Assembly: GCA_965214485.1 (NCBI GenBank)
Contig: CBDCBW010000017.1
Coordinates: forward strand, 1 to 64,000
Reading direction: 5' to 3'
Length of the DNA: 64,000 nt
Source of the DNA: JANQRZ01 sp965214485
GTDB taxonomy: Bacteria; Bacteroidota; Rhodothermia; Rhodothermales; JANQRZ01
The notes beneath the pieces are model-generated. The model did not search any database, was not told the origin of the DNA, and saw only the letters and a program-made list of their open reading frames with translations. The position numbers and the translations under genes are program-made. The first letter of the stretch is position 1. The number at the start of each line of letters is the position of its first letter. Positions 59,878 to 64,000 of the stretch are shown piece by piece.

Positions 59878-62055
59878 TCAATGCCCCTGTTTCGGTGCTC
59901 CGAGGTCATGGTGAGACGCGGGCGGCCCCTCGGGCGGCGGCTCTCCGGCCCGGCCTGCCGCGCTGAGTTGGTCCCGCAATGCGGCGGGGTCCGTCGTCGG
60001 GGCCTGGCAGGCGAAGCGCTCGCAGACGTAGGCCGCCGCCACGCCGCCGAGCATCGTCTGCGTCTCGGTGTAGGGAGCCCGTTCGGCGAGCGCGGCGGCG
60101 TCGGGCGGGCGGAGGTGAAAGACGGCGTTCGGGAGGTAGTGCGCGCGGAGCACGCCGAGCAGCGCGGCGGTGTCGTCGGCCCCCGGCTCGCCCGCCACCG
60201 TGATCTCCTGCGCCGGGCCGAGGGCGAAGGCGAGGGCGCTCATCGCGTGGGTGTGCGCCACCGGCTGCTGCGCGACGGACTCGGAGGACCGAAGAATACG
60301 CTCGGCCTCGTCCTCGAGCTCGGTCTCGCCGGTGAGCCGCCCGAGGCGGAGGTTGTTCAGGGCGGCGACGGCGTTGCCGGACGGGATCGCGCCGTCGTAG
60401 TACTCCTTTTGCCGGACGAGCAGGGCCTCGCCGTCGTCGGGCGAGAGGAAGAGCCCGCCGCGCGCGCCGTCGCCGAAGTGGCGGAGCATGGTCCGGTTGA
60501 GGCCCAGCGCGGCCTGGAGCCACCGGGTCTCGAAGGTAGCCTGGTAGAGCTCGACGAGGCCCCACGCGAGGAAGGCGTAGTCGTCGAGGAGAGCCGGAAT
60601 CCCGGCGGTGCCGCTCCGGTAGCGGTGGAGCAGCCGCCCGTCTTCCGTCTGCATCGTGCCGAGGAGGAAGTCGGCGGCGCGGGCGGCGCGGTCGGCGTAC
60701 TCCGGCGCGTCGAACGCCCACGCGGCTTTGGCGAGGGCGGCGATCATGAGCCCGTTCCAGTCGGTGAGCACTTTGTCGTCGAGGAGGGGGCGCGGGCGCT
60801 CGGCGCGGGCGTCGAAGAGGCGCTGCCGGATGCCGCCGATCCGCTCGCGCAGCGCGTCGAGGGGCACGCCGAGGCGGTCGGCGGCCTCGGCGTCGTCGGT
60901 CGTGCGGAAGAGGACGTTCGCGCCGGTGAGCCGGCGCGTGGCCTCGTCGCGGAAGTTGCCCTCGCGCTCGGCGTTGAAGAGCGCGGCGGCGAACGCGCCG
61001 TCCCGCGAGCCCAGCGCCGCCATCAGCTCCTCCCAAGTCCAGACGTAGAACGCGCCCTCCTCCTTCTCGCCCTCGGGGTTGAGCGAGTCGGCGTCCTCGG
61101 CGGAGAAGAACGCGCCGTGTTCGCTCGTCAGGTCGCGCTCGACGTAGGCGAAGACCTGCTCGGCGGTGCGGCGGTAGGCGTCGTCGCGGGTGAGGGCGAA
61201 CGCCTCGGTGTAGGCGGCGGCCAGGAGCGCCTGGTCGTAGAGCATCTTCTCGAAGTGCGGCAGCTTCCAGACGCGGTCCGTCGAGTAGCGGTGGAAGCCG
61301 AAGCCGACGTGGTCCCACAGCCCGCCGCGCCGCATCGCGCCGAGGGTCTCCTCGGCCATGTGCAGCGCCCGCGCGCCACCCACCGTCTCGGTCCCGGCGC
61401 GCTGCGCCTCGCGGAGCAGGAAGAGCAGATTGTGCGGCGTCGGAAACTTCGGGGCCCCGCCGAACCCGCCGGCCTCGGCGTCGAAGCGGCCGGCGAGTTG
61501 GTTGTAGGCCCGGTCGAGCACGCCGGCGTCGAGCGCCTCGCCGGAGGTATGCTGGCGCAACCCGTCGCGGACGGCTTCGGTGATGTGCTCGGCGGAGGCG
61601 GCGATCTTCTCGCGGTCGGCGGCCCACTGCGCGGCGACGCTCGGGAGGAGCTCCATCATGCCGGGCCGACCGGCGCGCCCGTGCTTCGGGAAGTAGGTCC
61701 CGGCGAAGAACGGCTTGCGCTCGGGCGTGAGCAGCACGGTCATCGGCCAGCCGCCGTGCCCGGTGAGGGCCTGGGTGACGGACATGTAGAGCGCGTCCAC
61801 GTCGGGCCGCTCCTCGCGGTCCACCTTGACCGGGACGAAGTGCTCGTTGAGGAGGCGCGCCACCTCGGCGTCCTCGAACGACTCGTGCTCCATCACGTGG
61901 CACCAGTGGCACGTCGCGTAGCCGACCGAAAGAAAGACCGGCTTGTCCTCGCGCCGGGCGCGCTCGAAGGCCTCGTCGCCCCACGGATACCAGTCGACGG
62001 GGTTGTCGGCGTGCTGAAGGAGGTACGGGCTGTGGGTGTCGGCGAGACGGTTCAT
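59878..62055 (-). CDS. SPATA20/YyaL-like thioredoxin-domain protein
   Basis: 725 residues from MNRLADTHSPYLLQHADNPV, chosen since it is the family's canonical N-terminus. A thioredoxin-like DUF255 domain (about 1-180) carries SVGYATCHWCHVMEHESFED (CxxC-like CHWC at about 48-51) and GGWPMTVLLTPERKPFFAGT. A six-hairpin glycosidase-like (alpha/alpha) domain follows (WDHVGFGFHRYSTDRVWKLP, LTDWNGLMIAALAKAAWAF). The biochemical role is unknown. It is the last complete gene before a palindromic spacer and mscS. Confidence 0.93.
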   Translation of the reverse strand: MNRLADTHSPYLLQHADNPVDWYPWGDEAFERARREDKPVFLSVGYATCHWCHVMEHESFEDAEVARLLNEHFVPVKVDREERPDVDALYMSVTQALTGHGGWPMTVLLTPERKPFFAGTYFPKHGRAGRPGMMELLPSVAAQWAADREKIAASAEHITEAVRDGLRQHTSGEALDAGVLDRAYNQLAGRFDAEAGGFGGAPKFPTPHNLLFLLREAQRAGTETVGGARALHMAEETLGAMRRGGLWDHVGFGFHRYSTDRVWKLPHFEKMLYDQALLAAAYTEAFALTRDDAYRRTAEQVFAYVERDLTSEHGAFFSAEDADSLNPEGEKEEGAFYVWTWEELMAALGSRDGAFAAALFNAEREGNFRDEATRRLTGANVLFRTTDDAEAADRLGVPLDALRERIGGIRQRLFDARAERPRPLLDDKVLTDWNGLMIAALAKAAWAFDAPEYADRAARAADFLLGTMQTEDGRLLHRYRSGTAGIPALLDDYAFLAWGLVELYQATFETRWLQAALGLNRTMLRHFGDGARGGLFLSPDDGEALLVRQKEYYDGAIPSGNAVAALNNLRLGRLTGETELEDEAERILRSSESVAQQPVAHTHAMSALAFALGPAQEITVAGEPGADDTAALLGVLRAHYLPNAVFHLRPPDAAALAERAPYTETQTMLGGVAAAYVCERFACQAPTTDPAALRDQLSAAGRAGEPPPEGPPASHHDLGAPKQGH

Positions 62056-62070
62056 TTCGGTAGACGGTAG

Positions 62071-62125
62071 ACGGAGGACAGTGGACGGAGAGCAGCACCT
62101 CCCCGTTCCGTCTACTGTCCTCCGT
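62071..62125. repeat. Inverted repeat overlapping the mscS stop codon
   Basis: Arms ACGGAGGACAGTGGACGG (62071-62088) and CCGTCTACTGTCCTCCGT (62108-62125), with one mismatch. The right arm overlaps the mscS 3' end, so the last residues of MscS are encoded by the repeat. Confidence 0.75.
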
Positions 62126-63131
62126 CCGCCGTCCTCTGCCCGCTGCCCGTTGCCTTCTGTCCTTCCGCCCCCCCGTTGGCGCCGAAGACCGGCGGCTCGG
62201 CGCGCGCGCCGGGCTTGCCCTCGGCGACGTTGTGGAAGTAGCGCGTCGTCGGGTAGGCCAGGTCGATGTCGTCGCGCTCGGCGAAGGCGTCGAGGATGGC
62301 CTCCCACAGAATCTCCTCGCTCCCGCGCCGGCGGCGGGGCTCGACGAGGTACCGGATCACGAACTGCACGCCGACGTCGACGACGCTGGTGTAGACCGTC
62401 GGGGTGAGCTTGGAGTAGAAGATCAGGTACTCCTGCGCGGCCTGCCGGACCTTGCGCTCGGCGTCGGCGCTGAGCTCCTCGGCCTTCTCGTGGGCGATCT
62501 GGAGGAGGATCTCCTTCGTGTCCCGCCACGCGCTCTCGAAGGTCACGACGACCGCGATCTCGTTCCAGATGTAGGGGAAGCCGCGCGTGTAGTTGACGAC
62601 CGGCTCGGTGAAGACCTTGCCGTTGGGGATGTGGATGATCCGGCCCGTGGACTGCGCCGCCCCCGTCGAGGTCCCGACCTCGAGGAGCGTGAACCGGAAC
62701 AGCCGCTGGTCGATCACGTCGCCCGCGTGGCCGACGAGCTCGATCCGGTCGCCCGGCCCGAAGGGCTTGCGCCAGACGATGAAGCCCCACCCGGCGACGT
62801 TCGTCAGCGGGTCCTTGAGCGCAATCGCAACGCCGGCGGAGACGAGGCCGAGGAACGTCCCGATCTCGCCGAACTCGTCGAGCCAGATGCGCCCGACGAC
62901 GAGGAAGCCGAGGACGACGATGGTGTAGCTGACCGTCTTGCGCCACTGGTACTGGGCGCGGACGTCGGTCGTGCGCCGGTTGATGACCCGGATGAGGAGC
63001 GCCCGCAGCAGGCCCAGCACGACCACGACGACGAGCGTGCTGAGGAGGTGGTCGAGCGTGGCCTCGCTCAGCCCCGTGGCCTCTTGCAGCCAGACGTAGA
63101 AACGCGCGAAGGCTTCGGTGACGGGACGCAT
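62112..63131 (-). CDS. mscS: Small-conductance mechanosensitive channel
   Basis: 339 residues. Transmembrane helices lie at about 25-50 (LLSTLVVVVVLGLLRALLIR), 68-88 and 95-118; the last is TM3 (VGRIWLDEFGEIGTFLGLVS, then AGVAIALKDPLTNVAGWGFI). The beta domain follows (FGPGDRIELVGHAGDVIDQR, IPNGKVFTEPVVNYTRGFP). It opens on hypo-osmotic shock. The C-terminus (KATGSGQRTADGGQ) is encoded by an inverted repeat and is probably not part of the fold. Confidence 0.9.
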   Translation of the reverse strand: MRPVTEAFARFYVWLQEATGLSEATLDHLLSTLVVVVVLGLLRALLIRVINRRTTDVRAQYQWRKTVSYTIVVLGFLVVGRIWLDEFGEIGTFLGLVSAGVAIALKDPLTNVAGWGFIVWRKPFGPGDRIELVGHAGDVIDQRLFRFTLLEVGTSTGAAQSTGRIIHIPNGKVFTEPVVNYTRGFPYIWNEIAVVVTFESAWRDTKEILLQIAHEKAEELSADAERKVRQAAQEYLIFYSKLTPTVYTSVVDVGVQFVIRYLVEPRRRRGSEEILWEAILDAFAERDDIDLAYPTTRYFHNVAEGKPGARAEPPVFGANGGAEGQKATGSGQRTADGGQ

Positions 63132-63185
63132 GAGGGGGGGGCGGGTGGCGGCGGCGGCAATCTACGATGCCGGGGGCGGCCTCGC

Positions 63186-64000
63186 TCAGAAGGCTCCGCC
63201 GAAGAAGATGGCGTTGAGGAGCAGCCCCTGCGTCCCCCACCAGAACGCCCGGAACGTCGGGTCGAAGTCGAACAGCACGACGTGCCCTCGACCGAGGCGC
63301 TGTCCGGTGATCGCCGCGCCGCCGGCGATCCGCTCCAGGTTCGGCGCGGAGACGTAGCCGCTGAGGAGGGGCGCGTCGGTGTAGGCCGCGACGGTCGTGC
63401 CCGGCGCGGCCGACGGATCGAAGGCGAGCGTGTTGTTCTTGAAGACCGGCAGGGTCTCCCCGTGCCCGAAGGCGAGCGGGTGCGTCGCGTCGAGGGAGAC
63501 CTCGAAGATGGCCCCGCCGACGACCTGCGCGCCGCGCGCGGCATCGACCTCGGCGTAGGGGCGGCGCGTGCTGTCCTCCACGGCCTCGCGCGCGGTCCAT
63601 TCCCCGAAGCCGTGCTCCGCCGCCCACGCCGCCGCCTGCTCGGTGGCGACAAGCGTCCCGCCGTTCCGCACCCACGCTTTCAGCTTCCCGGTCGCGTCGT
63701 CGTCCAGCCCCCGGAAGGTGCCGGTGACGATGACGGTCGTGTAGCGGTCCAGGTCGGCCTCGCCTACGTCGTCCCGGTCGAGCAGCGACACCGGCAGCCC
63801 GGCGCGCTCGGTGAGCAGGTGCCACACCTGCCCGACGTTGTACGCGTCCGTCCCCTCGCCCGAGAGCAGCGCCACGCGCGGCATCTCCAGCACCGGCATC
63901 GACCGGCTCCCGAGGTCCGGCCCGTCCGGCGTCAGCCCGCCGTCAAAGGGAACGGCACCAGCAAAGCGCTTGGACGACGCTTCGCTCAGAATGCGCCGCT
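63186..64000 (-). CDS. C-terminal part of a large secreted peptidase, probably M14 carboxypeptidase
   Basis: A minus-strand frame ends at 63186 and is open to the right edge of the window (at least 270 residues), so the N-terminal part is missing. The visible region has VALLSGEGTDAYNVGQVWHLLTE-type sequence and FGHGETLPVFKNNTLAFD, LSGYVSAPNLERIAGGAAIT and GRGHVVLFDFDPTFRAFWWG. It resembles the C-terminal GATase-like domain of M14 zinc carboxypeptidases of about 850 residues common in Rhodothermia. No M14 zinc motif is in the visible part, so this is by similarity only. Confidence 0.55.
   Translation of the reverse strand, partial: RRILSEASSKRFAGAVPFDGGLTPDGPDLGSRSMPVLEMPRVALLSGEGTDAYNVGQVWHLLTERAGLPVSLLDRDDVGEADLDRYTTVIVTGTFRGLDDDATGKLKAWVRNGGTLVATEQAAAWAAEHGFGEWTAREAVEDSTRRPYAEVDAARGAQVVGGAIFEVSLDATHPLAFGHGETLPVFKNNTLAFDPSAAPGTTVAAYTDAPLLSGYVSAPNLERIAGGAAITGQRLGRGHVVLFDFDPTFRAFWWGTQGLLLNAIFFGGAF

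Overview
The window is about 64 kb of very G+C-rich chromosomal DNA. It most likely comes from a Rhodothermia-type member of the Bacteroidota/Rhodothermota (a Rubricoccus/Rubrivirga/Rhodothermus-like organism). This is inferred from gene content: five secreted proteins end in the Por/type IX secretion C-terminal sorting domain (YPNP..., VYDVLGRE..., LPSGVY...); there are DUF4292, GWxTD and carboxypeptidase-like regulatory-domain proteins; and the order uppS-bamA-ompH-ompH is typical of that group. No rRNA or tRNA gene was seen, and no integrase, phage or plasmid gene.

Layout. 0-7.7 kb holds housekeeping genes: glutamate dehydrogenase, an EnvC-like factor, a DUF4292 lipoprotein, a TPR protein, a YfcC-type carrier and an esterase. 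7.7-18.8 kb is the accessory region. It reads as a run of gene cassettes separated by attC recombination sites, three of them well conserved (about 125 bp each) and one short. The cassettes carry a seven-repeat FG-GAP secreted protein, an antisense HigBA-type toxin-antitoxin pair, a vanadium-dependent haloperoxidase with a secreted propeller-like protein, a decayed lipoprotein, and a PIN-domain toxin with a small partner. An IS481-family element has landed in the last cassette. No integrase is visible, so this is a CALIN-type array or the distal part of a chromosomal integron.

18.9-36.7 kb returns to chromosomal genes: RNase R, an SDR epimerase, an SCP2 protein, RlpA, a frameshifted M28 peptidase, twin PA-domain secreted proteins, aquaporin, MetH, a DUF922 protein, enoyl-CoA hydratase and BioY. 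An intact IS630 element with matching terminal repeats and an A7 frameshift site lies at 36.9-38.2 kb. 38.2-43.3 kb has a regulatory-domain protein, a lipoprotein, a TPR protein and a VWA protein.

43.4-64 kb begins with a non-coding, hairpin-rich stretch ending in a strong terminator. It continues with envelope biogenesis (uppS, bamA, two OmpH/Skp chaperones), panB-surE, a CARDB secreted protein, DUF547-bcp, tpiA, a GWxTD protein, PPK2, DUF937, a PabB-PabC fusion, a SPATA20-like protein, MscS, and the C-terminal part of what is probably an M14 carboxypeptidase.

Across the whole window there are many short perfect or near-perfect tandem duplications (14-23 bp), often at gene starts or ends. 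Three duplicate a start codon and two coincide with frameshifts. Two MITE-like families and several quasi-palindromic intergenic repeats are also present. Coordinates, repeats and motifs were read directly from the sequence; family assignments rest on recognised motifs and were not checked by database search.
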